Source: Pseudonocardia parietis
Lineage (GTDB): Bacteria > Actinomycetota > Actinomycetes > Mycobacteriales > Pseudonocardiaceae
DNA: 64,000 nt
Direction of reading: 5' to 3'
Assembly (NCBI RefSeq): GCF_017876315.1
Contig: NZ_JAGINU010000001.1
Coordinates: 7,192,001 to 7,256,000, forward strand
The notes beneath the pieces were generated by a model. It did not search any database, was not told the DNA's origin, and saw only the letters and a list, made by a program, of their open reading frames with translations. Both the position numbers and the translations under genes were made by a program. Below are positions 17,742 through 25,934 of this stretch, piece by piece (position 1 is the first letter of the stretch; the number at the start of each line of letters is the position of its first letter).

Positions 17742-20159
17742 TCAGGCGGCGGAACCGTGCTCCACCGCGACCGGCTCCAGGGCGATCTCCAGGACCTCGG
17801 CGACGTCGGCGACCGGGTGCACCCGCAGCTCGCCGCGGACGGACTCCGGCACCTCGTCGAGGTCGGGCTCATTGCGCTTCGGGATGACGACGTCGGTCAA
17901 CCCGGCCCGGTGCGCTGCGAGCAGCTTCTGCTTGACACCACCGATCGGCAGAACCTTGCCCTGCAGCGTCACCTCACCCGTCATGCCGACGCTCGACCGC
18001 ACCGGCCGTCCCGAGGCCAGCGACGCCAGCGCCGTCGTCATCGTCACCCCCGCGCTCGGTCCGTCCTTCGGGACCGCGCCCGCCGGGACGTGCACGTGCA
18101 GCTTGCGCTGCGCCAGGTCCCCTGCCAGGCCCTTCGACCGCAGGTAGGACAGGGCGATCGAGACCGACTCGGTCATCACCTCGCCCAGCTGCCCGGTGAT
18201 CTGCAGGCCCGGGTCGCCGTCCATCGCGGTGGCCTCGATGAACAGGACGTCCCCGCCGGCGCCGGTGACCGCCAGCCCGGTCGCGACGCCCGGGACCGAC
18301 GTCCGCTCCGCCGTCTCCGGCGTGAACTTCGGCCGCCCGAGGTAGGTGACCAGGGCCGTCGCGTCGACGTGCACCGGGCGCTCGGCCTCTGGACCGCGCG
18401 CAGCGCCGATGGAGCGCGCATCGGTGCTGTCCGCAGCGCCGGCGGAGCGCGCATCAGCACCGTCGAGCTGCACCGCGACCTTGCGGAGTACCTTCGCCAG
18501 CCCGCGCTCGAGCTGACGCACCCCGGCCTCCCGGGTGTACTCCGCGGCGATCATCGACAGGGCGACGTCGGTGAACTCGACGTCGTCCGGCTCCAGCCCG
18601 GTCTTCTCGATCTGCCGGGGAAGCAGGTGGTCGCGGGCGATCGCGACCTTCTCCGGCTCGGTGTAGCCGTCGAGTGTCACGACCTCCATCCGGTCCGCGA
18701 GGGGTCCGGGGATCGACGCGCCGTCGTTGGCCGTCGCCAGGAACAGCACGTTCGACAGGTCGAGGTCGACCTCCAGGTAGTGGTCGCGGAACGTGTGGTT
18801 CTGCGCCGGGTCCAGCACCTCCAGCAGCGCCGCGGTCGGGTCGCCGCGGAAGTCCGAGCCGACCTTGTCGATCTCGTCGAGCAGCACCACCGGGTTCATC
18901 GATCCGGACTCGCGGATCGCGCGGACGATGCGCCCGGGCAGCGCGCCGACGTAGGTGCGCCGGTGCCCGCGGATCTCGGCCTCGTCCCGGACGCCGCCCA
19001 GCGCGACCCGCACGAAGTTGCGGCCCAGCGCGCGGGCGACCGACTCCCCCAGCGACGTCTTGCCGACGCCGGGCGGCCCGACCAACGACAGCACGGCACC
19101 CGAGCCGCGGCCGCCGACGCTGTCCAGGCCCTTGCGGTTCCGCCGCGAGCGGACGGCCAGGAACTCGATCAGCCGCTCCTTCACGTCGTCCAGGCCGGCG
19201 TGGTCGGCGTCCAGGATCCGCCGGGCCTCGACGAGATCGTCGGTGTCGACGGTGGTCTCGTGCCAGGGGATGTCCAGGATCGTGTCCAGCCAGGTCCGGA
19301 TCCAGCCGCCCTCGGGACTCTGGTCGGACGAGCGCTCCAGCTTGCCGACCTCGGTCAGCGCGGCCTTGCGGACGTGCTCCGGGAGGTCGGCGTTCTCGAC
19401 CTTGGTCCGGTAGTCGTCCTCGGACTCCTCGCCGTCACCCCCGCCGAGCTCCTTGCGGATCGCGGCGAGCTGCTGGCGCAGCAGGAACTCCCGCTGCTGG
19501 CGCTCCATGCCCTCGCGGACGTCGTTCGAGATCTTCTCCGAGACCTCCTGCTCGGCCACGTGCTCCCGGGTCCACACCAGGAGCTTCTCCAGCCGGGCGG
19601 TCACGTCGATCTCGGCGAGCAGCTCGGCCTTGTGCGCGACGTCCAGCCAGGTCGCCCAGCCGGCCAGGTCGGCGAGCTGCCCGGGGTCGGACGTCTGCTG
19701 CACCGAGTCGATCACCTGCCAGGCGCCCCGCTGCTGCAGGATACCGACGACCAGGGCCTTGTACTCCTTGGCCAGCTCGTGGGTGCGGCCGGTCGGCGGG
19801 TCGGAGGTGATCGGCTCGGCCTCCACCCACAGCGCGGCACCGGGCCCGGTGACCCCGCTGCCGATCCGGGCACGACCCTCGCCGCGCAGGACCGCGGCCC
19901 GGTCGCCGTCCGGCAGCCTGCCGATCTGTTCCAGGACCGCGACGACGCCGATCGCGCCGTAGTGGCCGTCGAGACGGGGGACGACGAGCACCCGCCCCCC
20001 GATGTCGTCGTCGCCGTTCTCCGACTCCCGGTCGACCGCGGACGCCGCGTCGATCGCGGCCCGGGTCTCGGGAGCGTCCAGGCGGACCGGAACCACCATG
20101 CCGGGCAGCACGACGGCGTCGTCGAGGGGCAGGACGGGGAGCTTGCGCAGGTCACTCAT
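17742..20159 (-). CDS. lon: ATP-dependent Lon protease
   Basis: Lon is the cytoplasmic AAA+ serine protease that degrades misfolded and regulatory proteins. The 805-residue protein has an N-terminal LON substrate domain (about 1-200), a coiled middle region, Walker A GPPGVGKTS (about 357), Walker B VVLLDEIDK, and a C-terminal protease domain. The Ser-Lys dyad is intact: Ser in PKDGPSAGV and Lys in GGVKQKLLAAHRAG. A roughly 35-residue insertion with tandem ARSxGAA-type repeats (DNA 18384-18470) lies between the ATPase and protease domains. ATG 20159 gives the standard MSDLRKLPVLPL start. It is absent from most mycobacteria but common in Pseudonocardiaceae. Confidence 0.95.
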   Translation of the reverse strand: MSDLRKLPVLPLDDAVVLPGMVVPVRLDAPETRAAIDAASAVDRESENGDDDIGGRVLVVPRLDGHYGAIGVVAVLEQIGRLPDGDRAAVLRGEGRARIGSGVTGPGAALWVEAEPITSDPPTGRTHELAKEYKALVVGILQQRGAWQVIDSVQQTSDPGQLADLAGWATWLDVAHKAELLAEIDVTARLEKLLVWTREHVAEQEVSEKISNDVREGMERQQREFLLRQQLAAIRKELGGGDGEESEDDYRTKVENADLPEHVRKAALTEVGKLERSSDQSPEGGWIRTWLDTILDIPWHETTVDTDDLVEARRILDADHAGLDDVKERLIEFLAVRSRRNRKGLDSVGGRGSGAVLSLVGPPGVGKTSLGESVARALGRNFVRVALGGVRDEAEIRGHRRTYVGALPGRIVRAIRESGSMNPVVLLDEIDKVGSDFRGDPTAALLEVLDPAQNHTFRDHYLEVDLDLSNVLFLATANDGASIPGPLADRMEVVTLDGYTEPEKVAIARDHLLPRQIEKTGLEPDDVEFTDVALSMIAAEYTREAGVRQLERGLAKVLRKVAVQLDGADARSAGAADSTDARSIGAARGPEAERPVHVDATALVTYLGRPKFTPETAERTSVPGVATGLAVTGAGGDVLFIEATAMDGDPGLQITGQLGEVMTESVSIALSYLRSKGLAGDLAQRKLHVHVPAGAVPKDGPSAGVTMTTALASLASGRPVRSSVGMTGEVTLQGKVLPIGGVKQKLLAAHRAGLTDVVIPKRNEPDLDEVPESVRGELRVHPVADVAEVLEIALEPVAVEHGSAA

Positions 20160-20233
20160 ATCCGCTGCAACAGTGGTGAGCCGGCCCGACTTCCCTAAGT
20201 TGAGTCCTGTCCGCTCAGGGCGAACAGGCTCGC

Positions 20234-20782
20234 TCAGCGGGCGAGGTCGTCGACCACGCCGGCGTTCGGGAGTGCTGCCAGGAGATCGCCGGGGACGGCG
20301 AGCTTTCCGTGGCGCGTCCCGCTCCCGATGACGACCGCGCTCGCCTGCGCGACGCCGGGCGCGATCCACAGCGGCCAGTCCGCGGGCAGCCCGATCGGGG
20401 TGATCCCGCCGTAGGCCATTCCGGTGACGGCGACGGCATCGTCCATCGGCGCGAACGAGGCCTTGCGAACGTCGAGCCGCCGCTTGACGACGCCGTTGAC
20501 GTCGGCACGGGTCGTCGCGAGCACGACGCACGCGGCGTAGCGGAGGACCCCGGCCCGCTTTCCCGCGACGACGACGCAGTTCGCCGACTTCTCGAGCGGG
20601 GAGTCGTAGGTCTCGCAGAACGCGGCGGTGTCGGCCAGGTCCGGATCGATCTCGGCGACGCCGACCCGGTCGGCATCCAGCTCCTTCAGCGCGACGGCGA
20701 CGGGCTCGGCGAGCAGGTCGGGCCGGTCGAGGGCGGGGACGGCGTGCAGCGTCCCGAGGACTCCCCAGTCGGGCCGGCTCAC
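20234..20782 (-). CDS. YbaK/EbsC-type aminoacyl-tRNA deacylase
   Basis: This 182-residue protein resembles the YbaK/ProX editing-domain family, which hydrolyses mischarged aminoacyl-tRNAs such as Cys- or Ala-tRNA(Pro). The conserved central lysine is probably in SPLEKSANCVVV, and VTGMAYGGITPIGLP gives the GxxPxG-like loop. An additional conserved region, IDPDLADTAAFCETY, is typical of actinobacterial members. The GTG start overlaps the stop of the DUF2516 gene by 4 bp, so the two are coupled. Confidence 0.8.
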   Translation of the reverse strand: MSRPDWGVLGTLHAVPALDRPDLLAEPVAVALKELDADRVGVAEIDPDLADTAAFCETYDSPLEKSANCVVVAGKRAGVLRYAACVVLATTRADVNGVVKRRLDVRKASFAPMDDAVAVTGMAYGGITPIGLPADWPLWIAPGVAQASAVVIGSGTRHGKLAVPGDLLAALPNAGVVDDLAR

Positions 20783-21087
20783 CAGCGCGGACCGCCGCCC
20801 TGGACCTCCATCACCGCGGGTTTCACGTCGACGATGTAGACGAGCACGGCGACCATCGCGGCCAGCCAGAACATCGCCCCGCCGTACATCGGGCCGCTGG
20901 TGATGACCAGCAGAAGCAGGCCGACGCCGGTGATGCCCATCCAGGCGTTCTTGGTCAGTTTCCCGGCCGCGGTGAAGGCGTCGGCCCGCTGGCGGATTGC
21001 GTGCAGGAACGCGTAGCCACCCACCGGGAGCGCGAGGATCTTCAGTCCGAGGACGATCCACTGGTCGAGGACGTACAGCAGCTCCAC
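20779..21087 (-). CDS. DUF2516 membrane protein
   Basis: The 102-residue protein matches DUF2516, the family of M. tuberculosis Rv0476. Three hydrophobic segments are visible: WIVLGLKILALPVGGYAFL, GITGVGLLLLVITSG and AMFWLAAMVAVLVYIVDV, separated by the conserved RQRADAFTAAGKLTKNAWM loop. Function is unknown. It lies downstream of hbhA, as in mycobacteria, but a strong hairpin separates them. Confidence 0.85.
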   Translation of the reverse strand: MELLYVLDQWIVLGLKILALPVGGYAFLHAIRQRADAFTAAGKLTKNAWMGITGVGLLLLVITSGPMYGGAMFWLAAMVAVLVYIVDVKPAVMEVQGGGPRW

Positions 21088-21173
21088 GTGGCCAGAGTAC
21101 GGGCAGACCGGTCACCGGTCACGCCGCCTCCGACGATGCCACAGCACGCAGGCCCCGCCACCGGCACACGACG

Positions 21174-21208
21174 AGCGCCCCCGCCGGCGGGAGGCCGGCG
21201 GGGGCGCT
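21174..21208 (-). terminator. Terminator or attenuator between hbhA and DUF2516
   Basis: A perfect 15-bp stem (21174-21188 with 21194-21208) has a 5-nt loop and lies 36 bp beyond the hbhA stop. It should end or attenuate the hbhA transcript before the DUF2516-YbaK pair. Confidence 0.8.
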
Positions 21209-21243
21209 GCGGAGTATCCACCGGGCGGCACGCCCGGCGGGGC

Positions 21244-21981
21244 TCACTTCTTCGTTGCGGAAGTGCTGGTGGTGCTGGTGCGGCGGGTGGCCGACTTGCG
21301 GGCCGGGGTGGCCTTGGCACCGGTGGCGGTCTTCGGGTCGGTCTTGGAGGCCGCCTTGCGGGCGGTGGACCGCGTGGTGGACGCAGCCTCGTCACCGGCC
21401 TCGGTGATCGCCTCGGCGGCGTCCTTCGACGCCTCGGTCACGGCGTCGGCGGTCTCGCCGGCCGCGGTCTGGGCGCGGCGGGCGACCTTCTCCCCGACCG
21501 AGCGGGTCTGGGTGGTGACCGTGTCGAGTGCCTTCGTCGCGGCGACGTGGGTGTCGTCCACGAAACCGTCGACGCGGGCGTCGAACTTCTCGGTCAGGTC
21601 CTCGACCGTCGTGATGGCCTGCTCGACCTGCGGCTGCTTGCGGATCCGGCCCCAGGCCTTCTCGCCGCGCCGGGCGAAGCCGACGTAGACGCCCTCGACC
21701 TCGGAGCGGAACTCGTCCACCTGCTTGCGCAGGTTGTCCGAGGACAGCTTGCCGCGCAGCTCCTTGAGCTCGTCGGGGAGCTCGGAGACGCGGGTCTGGA
21801 CGTCCTCGACACGCTGCGTCGCGGTGACCCGGGCGTCGGTGACGACCTTGGACACGGTGGTGTAGGCGTAGTCGCCGGCGCCGAGGACGGCGAGCAGCGG
21901 GGTACGGACGACCTCGGCCTGCTCGGCGGTCTGCTCGCGCAGCTTCTTCACGTCGGTACTGGTCGGGAGGTTCACGGCCAT
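21244..21981 (-). CDS. hbhA: Heparin-binding haemagglutinin-like protein (HbhA family)
   Basis: The 245-residue protein has the HbhA layout: an N-terminal PLLAVLGAGDYAYTTV segment (about 30-45), a long coiled-coil (about 50-165), and a Lys/Ala/Thr-rich tail (about 185-245). The tail is basic and would bind heparin or other polyanions. In mycobacteria HbhA is surface-exposed and also linked to lipid inclusions and septum position. The tail here has fewer KKAAPAKK repeats and more Ser/Thr than mycobacterial HbhA, so adhesion is not assured. ATG 21981 is chosen because GAGGA lies 10 nt upstream. Confidence 0.82.
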   Translation of the reverse strand: MAVNLPTSTDVKKLREQTAEQAEVVRTPLLAVLGAGDYAYTTVSKVVTDARVTATQRVEDVQTRVSELPDELKELRGKLSSDNLRKQVDEFRSEVEGVYVGFARRGEKAWGRIRKQPQVEQAITTVEDLTEKFDARVDGFVDDTHVAATKALDTVTTQTRSVGEKVARRAQTAAGETADAVTEASKDAAEAITEAGDEAASTTRSTARKAASKTDPKTATGAKATPARKSATRRTSTTSTSATKK

Positions 21982-21986
21982 GGTGA

Positions 21987-22478
21987 TCACTTCCTCGTCT
22001 CGTTCGGGGTGTCGGCGGCGCTGACAGCGAGGCCGTTCTCGCGGCGGAACGACTCGTACACGTCGAGCAGCACGCGCTTCTGCCGCTCGTTGAGGGTCGG
22101 ATCGGTGAGCACCGCGTCGGTCACCTTGCCCGCGGGGCGTTCCTCGAGGATCCCGGCGCGGACGTAGAGCGCCTCCGCCGAGATCTGCAGGCCCTTGGCG
22201 ATCTGCTGCAGGATCTCGGCCGACGGCTTGCGCAGCCCACGCTCGACCTGGCTCAGGTAGGGGTTACTCACCCCGGCCGTCCGGGCCAGCTGTCGCATGG
22301 AGACCTGGGCGGCCTCCCGCTGGGTGCGGATGTAGGACCCGATGTCTCCGACCGCGTGCTCGACGGCCTGCTGGGCCTGGCCGACGACCTGGCCGACGTG
22401 CTCGACGGCCTGACCGACTCGCTCGGTGGGCTCGACGGAGTGCTTCTCACCGCGACCGGGCCTCGGCTCGGTGGCCAT
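21987..22478 (-). CDS. XRE-family regulator upstream of hbhA (Rv0474-like)
   Basis: This 163-residue DNA-binding protein has an N-terminal extension of about 55 residues with heptad-like VGQAVEHVGQVVGQAQQAVEHAV (likely coiled-coil). The HTH_XRE domain follows (about 60-115): QLARTAGVSNPYLSQVERGLRKPSAEILQQIAKGLQ. The C-terminal part carries NERQKRVLLDVYESF. Gene order XRE-hbhA-DUF2516 equals M. tuberculosis Rv0474-Rv0476, supporting orthology. It ends 5 bp before the hbhA start. The inverted repeat at 22532-22564 is a candidate operator. Confidence 0.85.
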   Translation of the reverse strand: MATEPRPGRGEKHSVEPTERVGQAVEHVGQVVGQAQQAVEHAVGDIGSYIRTQREAAQVSMRQLARTAGVSNPYLSQVERGLRKPSAEILQQIAKGLQISAEALYVRAGILEERPAGKVTDAVLTDPTLNERQKRVLLDVYESFRRENGLAVSAADTPNETRK

Positions 22479-22531
22479 CCGTCTCACTCCGATCGATCTG
22501 TTCCTCACTGACAGCATCGACCGTACGCCCG

Positions 22532-22564
22532 AGCGCTAGCTGTTGCAAGCACCGTGCTAGCGCT
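22532..22564. promoter_or_regulatory. Candidate operator upstream of the XRE-hbhA operon
   Basis: Nine-bp perfect arms (AGCGCTAGC at 22532-22540 and GCTAGCGCT at 22556-22564) flank a 15-nt centre. Each arm contains the palindrome GCTAGC, and the centre contains TTGCAA, so the site has two nested levels of symmetry. It lies 54 bp before the XRE start codon. Confidence 0.5.
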
Positions 22565-22568
22565 GGTC

Positions 22569-22586
22569 ACGTGGCATGCGCCACGT
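22569..22586 (-). terminator. Short hairpin after the DUF445 gene
   Basis: A 7-bp perfect stem (ACGTGGC/GCCACGT) with a 4-nt loop begins 4 bp beyond the DUF445 stop. It lacks a T-tract, so its role as a terminator is uncertain. Confidence 0.4.
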
Positions 22587-22589
22587 TCC

Positions 22590-23933
22590 TCATCCGATGA
22601 GCAGCTCCCCCACGGTGTGGATGACCAGACCGGCGAGCGCCCCCACGACGGTGCCGTTGATCCGGATCCACTGCAGGTCGCGGCCGACCTGCAGCTCGAT
22701 CTTGCGTGAGGTCTCCTCCGCGTCCCACCGGGCGACCGTCTCGGTGATCAGCGTGGTGATCTGGTGCCGGTAGTGGCGGACGACGTAGCACGCGGCGTCG
22801 ATCATCCAGCCGTCGATCTTGGCGGTGAGCTCGCGATCCCGGCCGAGCCGGCGGCCGAACGCCATCAGCCCGTCCTGCACCCGCACCCGCAGATCGTGGG
22901 ACGGGTCGTCCGCGGCGTCGAGCACCATGCTCTTCACGACCGTCCAGGCCCGCCCGATGAAGTGCTGCACCTCGGGGTGCTCGACCATCTGGCGCTTGAC
23001 CTGCTCCGCCCGGTCCCGGGTCTGTGCGTCGTGCTGCAGGTCCTGCGCGAACTCGGCCAGGTAGCGGTCCACGGCGTGCCGGAGCGGGTGCTCCGGGTCG
23101 GTCTTGACCGCCCAGGCATAGCCGCGGATCTCGGCGAACAGCTTGTCCGCGACCATGTCGTCGACGAACCGCGGAGTCCAGGACGGCGCCCGCTCGTGCA
23201 CCACCCGCAGCACCATCTCCTGGTTGTCGGCGACCCAGTCGTAAGCACGGTCACAGACGAGGTCGACCAGGCGCCGGTGCGCGCCGTCGGCCAGGACACC
23301 CTCGAGGGCCTTGCCCAACGGCGGCCCGACCGGGATCTCCAGGAGCTTCCGGACGGCGACCGACTCGATGACGTTCTGGACGTCCTCGTCGCGCAGCACG
23401 GTGACGAGCGCGCGGGCGGCGGTGACCAGCTCCGTGGTGACCCACTTGGCGTTGGCCTCCTGGCCGAGCCAGTGGCCGACCTGCTCGCTGACGGCGACCC
23501 GCTCCAGCTTGTCCCGGATGACGGCCTCGGACAGGAAGTTCTCCCCGACGAAGTCGCCGAGGCTGTCCCCGATCGTGTCCTTCTTGCGGGGGATGATCGC
23601 CGTGTGCGGGATCGGGATCCGCAGCGGGTGCCGGAACAACGCGGTGACCGCGAACCAGTCCGCCAGGGCGCCGACCATGCCGGCCTCGGCAGCCGCCCGG
23701 ACATAGGCCGCCCAGGAAAGCCCCTGGACGACCTCCAGGTACTTGGCGATCAGGAAGACGATCGTGGCCCCGACCAGGAACCCGGTCGCGACGATCTTCA
23801 TCCGGCGCAGGTCACGCCGCTTCTGTTCGTCGCCGGGACCGAAGCCGCCGAGCGGCACGGAGGGGACGGAGCCGACGGTCCGGTCCCGCTGCGGGGTCGG
23901 TGCCGGGCGCTCCGGCGCGCGGGAGGTCTGCAC
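22590..23933 (-). CDS. DUF445 membrane protein
   Basis: This 447-residue protein belongs to DUF445 (YjiN/YheB-like). One N-terminal transmembrane helix (IVATGFLVGATIVFLIA, about residue 50) is followed by the conserved AAEAGMVGALADWFAVTALFRHPLRIPIPHTAIIPRKKD block. A long predicted helical cytoplasmic or periplasmic region comes next, and a C-terminal transmembrane hairpin (NGTVVGALAGLVIHTVGELLI) ends the protein. Function is unknown. The start is uncertain: GTG 23933 has GGAGG almost touching it, so a nearby alternative may be used. Confidence 0.82.
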   Translation of the reverse strand: MQTSRAPERPAPTPQRDRTVGSVPSVPLGGFGPGDEQKRRDLRRMKIVATGFLVGATIVFLIAKYLEVVQGLSWAAYVRAAAEAGMVGALADWFAVTALFRHPLRIPIPHTAIIPRKKDTIGDSLGDFVGENFLSEAVIRDKLERVAVSEQVGHWLGQEANAKWVTTELVTAARALVTVLRDEDVQNVIESVAVRKLLEIPVGPPLGKALEGVLADGAHRRLVDLVCDRAYDWVADNQEMVLRVVHERAPSWTPRFVDDMVADKLFAEIRGYAWAVKTDPEHPLRHAVDRYLAEFAQDLQHDAQTRDRAEQVKRQMVEHPEVQHFIGRAWTVVKSMVLDAADDPSHDLRVRVQDGLMAFGRRLGRDRELTAKIDGWMIDAACYVVRHYRHQITTLITETVARWDAEETSRKIELQVGRDLQWIRINGTVVGALAGLVIHTVGELLIG

Positions 23934-24029
23934 GCCTCCATAGTGCCTCGCGACACCGACGGTGGGCCTCGGGGTAGGTGCCGGGTGATGTCCGGGCATC
24001 CCCCGAGGCCGACCGTGCGGTGGGCGCGG

Positions 24030-24536
24030 TCAGCGCCCCAGCGCGACGACCTCGGCGTCCGACATCTCGCTCGCGGGGGTCGCGTGCCGGTTCCGGACGG
24101 CGTCGCAGACCGCGTCCACGATGACCGCGGCCTCGGGGACGCGGTACCCGACCCGGGACGGGGCGACCCGCCACTGCACCCAGCCGTCGGGCCGTTCGGT
24201 CGGCGGCGCGACGATCCCGATGCCGTCGGTGTGCAGCACGACGTCGGTGTGCAGGCTGAGCTCGGCGGGCAGCGCGTGCCGCGGGGTCATCGGGAACCAC
24301 CAGGTGCCCTGCGGGGTCGCGGCCACAGGGACGACCTCGCCTGCCTCCCGCAGCGTCCGGCAGACCTGGCGGCCGATCGCGGCGGGCACCTCGACGACGT
24401 CGAGCACGTCGCCCGTTGCCAGCATCACCTCGGATCCGGGGCCGGGCACGAGCTTCCATCCGTGATCGGCGTACTCGTGTGCGGCCGCCCGCAGCTCCGC
24501 GCCGTAGACGACTCGGTAGCTGTCCCACCAGGACAT
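24030..24536 (-). CDS. Stand-alone prim-pol-like protein
   Basis: The 168-residue protein begins MSWWDSYRVVYGAELRAAAHEYADHGW and resembles the N-terminal bifunctional primase/polymerase-like domain of a family common in streptomycetes. Matching parts include LATGDVLDVVEVPAAIGRQV, VPVAATPQGTWWFPM and DVVLHTDGIGIVAPP. The metal-binding acidic residues expected of an active primase are not evident, so a regulatory or nucleotide-binding role is more likely. ATG 24536 has GGAAG 9 nt upstream. Downstream (23934-24029) nothing else is seen. Confidence 0.65.
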   Translation of the reverse strand: MSWWDSYRVVYGAELRAAAHEYADHGWKLVPGPGSEVMLATGDVLDVVEVPAAIGRQVCRTLREAGEVVPVAATPQGTWWFPMTPRHALPAELSLHTDVVLHTDGIGIVAPPTERPDGWVQWRVAPSRVGYRVPEAAVIVDAVCDAVRNRHATPASEMSDAEVVALGR

Positions 24537-24815
24537 CGGGATCCACTTCCTTTCACCTGCGCCGGCGCCACCGTGGCGCCGCTTCTGTGAAGTGCAACAC
24601 CAGCATGCGTCAGTGGTCACGGGTTTGCGAGTGATCGGCGACGAGGACACGCGGCGGCGAGACGAGCGGGATCGGCCGACCGCACGGCGCCGTCACCACC
24701 GGTGAACGGCAGGTGACCGGACGGAGCGACCGGACGACCGGTGGCAACCTCCACGGCCCTCCGGGACCCGCCGGTCGTCGCACCGCTCGACATGCCCTCG
24801 TTCTCCGACCTTCTT

Positions 24816-24847
24816 TATGATCGAGCTAGTTCCCGATCCGCAGGAGG
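24816..24847 (+). promoter_or_regulatory. -10 box and strong RBS of the TspO-like gene
   Basis: TATGAT at 24816-24821 is a good -10 hexamer; no matching -35 is seen at 16-19 bp. AGGAGG at 24842-24847 gives ideal spacing to ATG 24855. The 318 bp between the two divergent genes (24537-24854) otherwise shows nothing recognisable. Confidence 0.5.
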
Positions 24848-24854
24848 CAATGGC

Positions 24855-25628
24855 ATGACAACGATCCGGAGCGCCGGGCCGACGACCCGCGCCGACACGG
24901 TCAGGTGCTGGGTGGTGCTCGCCGCCGCGGTACTGCAGACGGTGGCGGGCTCGCTCGGCGGCAGCGGGCTGTTCGGGGAGTCGCAGCGGGTGCTGTCCGA
25001 TCGCTACCCGTCCGTGCTGGCGCCCGCCACGATCGCGTTCTCCGTCTGGTCGGTGATCTACCTCGGCCTGCTGCTGTACGCGGTGTACCAGTCCTTGCCG
25101 GGCCAGCGGTCCCGGCCGGTGCACCGGACGACCGGCTGGCTGTTCGTCGCGACGGCGGCACTCAACGCCGGCTGGATCGTGATCTTCTCGCAGGAGCTCC
25201 TGGGCACGGCCCAGCTGGTGATCGCGGCACTACTGGTGACCCTCGCGACGATGCTGTGGCGGCTCGCCGCGGTGCCGGCCGACGGCGTGGCCGACCGGGT
25301 GCTGGTCCACGGGCCGATGGCGTTCTACGCCGGGCGGGTCTCGCTGGCGACGGTGGCCGGGTTCTCGGTGACGCTGACCTACTGGGGCGCCGCGCTCGGC
25401 CCGGTGACGGGCGCGCTGCTGCTGCTCCTGGCCGTCGTCGTGGTCGGGTACGCGACGCTCCGGACGGTGAGCGCGCTGCCGTACGCCGCGACGGCGGTGT
25501 GGGCGTTGTTCTGGATCACCGTGGAGGCACCCGGCCCGGTGGCGGTGGTCGCCGGGATCGGTGCGGTCGCGGTGGTGGTCGCCGCGGTGCTGCGGGCCCG
25601 CCGGGGGATGCGACCCGCGTTCGGCTGA
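24855..25628 (+). CDS. TspO/MBR-like (tryptophan-rich sensory protein-like) membrane protein
   Basis: This 257-residue protein has about seven transmembrane helices. The segment LAPATIAFSVWSVIYLGLLLYAVYQSLP resembles the TspO signature (TPAxxFSxWxxIYxLL), followed by a helix with NAGWIVIFSQ, where TspO proteins have a conserved NxxW motif. It is longer than canonical five-helix TspO (about 160 aa), matching the larger actinobacterial and eukaryote-like branch. Such proteins bind porphyrins or sterol-like ligands; the ligand here is unknown. Confidence 0.65.
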   Translation: MTTIRSAGPTTRADTVRCWVVLAAAVLQTVAGSLGGSGLFGESQRVLSDRYPSVLAPATIAFSVWSVIYLGLLLYAVYQSLPGQRSRPVHRTTGWLFVATAALNAGWIVIFSQELLGTAQLVIAALLVTLATMLWRLAAVPADGVADRVLVHGPMAFYAGRVSLATVAGFSVTLTYWGAALGPVTGALLLLLAVVVVGYATLRTVSALPYAATAVWALFWITVEAPGPVAVVAGIGAVAVVVAAVLRARRGMRPAFG

Positions 25629-25658
25629 AGGCGCCCGCACCCGTCGGGCCGGAAAAGA

Positions 25659-25704
25659 CGACCGGCGCCGCCTCTCCCCTCGGGGAGCGACGACGCCGGT
25701 CGTA
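25659..25704 (-). terminator. Terminator of the cold-shock gene, shared with the TspO-like gene
   Basis: A 10-bp outer stem (25659-25668 with 25695-25704) encloses a second 6-bp hairpin (25675-25680 with 25683-25688). On the minus strand it is followed by TCTTTTCC, a rare good T-tract, so it mainly ends the csp transcript. Confidence 0.85.
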
Positions 25705-25730
25705 CACGCGGGGTCATGCCCCGCGGGAAG

Positions 25731-25934
25731 TCAGATCACGCGGACCGTGTCGGCCTGCGGGCCCTTCTTGCCCTGGCTGGCCTGGAAGTCGACCCGCTGG
25801 TTCTCCTCCAGGGTACGGAAGCCGTTCGACTCGATGGCGGAGTAGTGGACGAAAACGTCCGGTCCCTCGTCGTCGGTGGCGATGAAGCCGAAACCCTTTT
25901 CGGCGTTGAACCACTTGACGGTGCCCTGCGGCAT
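25731..25934 (-). CDS. Cold-shock protein
   Basis: The 67-residue protein is a single OB-fold cold-shock domain that binds single-stranded RNA/DNA. RNP1 (KGFGFI) and RNP2 (VFVHYSAI) are intact, and the start MPQGTVKWFNAEKGFGFI is near-consensus for actinobacterial CspA. GAAGGA precedes the ATG by 8 nt. A long upstream region (25935 onward) could hold a cold-shock-type leader. Confidence 0.95.
   Translation of the reverse strand: MPQGTVKWFNAEKGFGFIATDDEGPDVFVHYSAIESNGFRTLEENQRVDFQASQGKKGPQADTVRVI

Noticed and set aside
17280..20198. 972-aa plus-strand frame over lon
   Set aside because: It is antisense to an intact Lon protease, has shadow-type composition and no recognisable motif.
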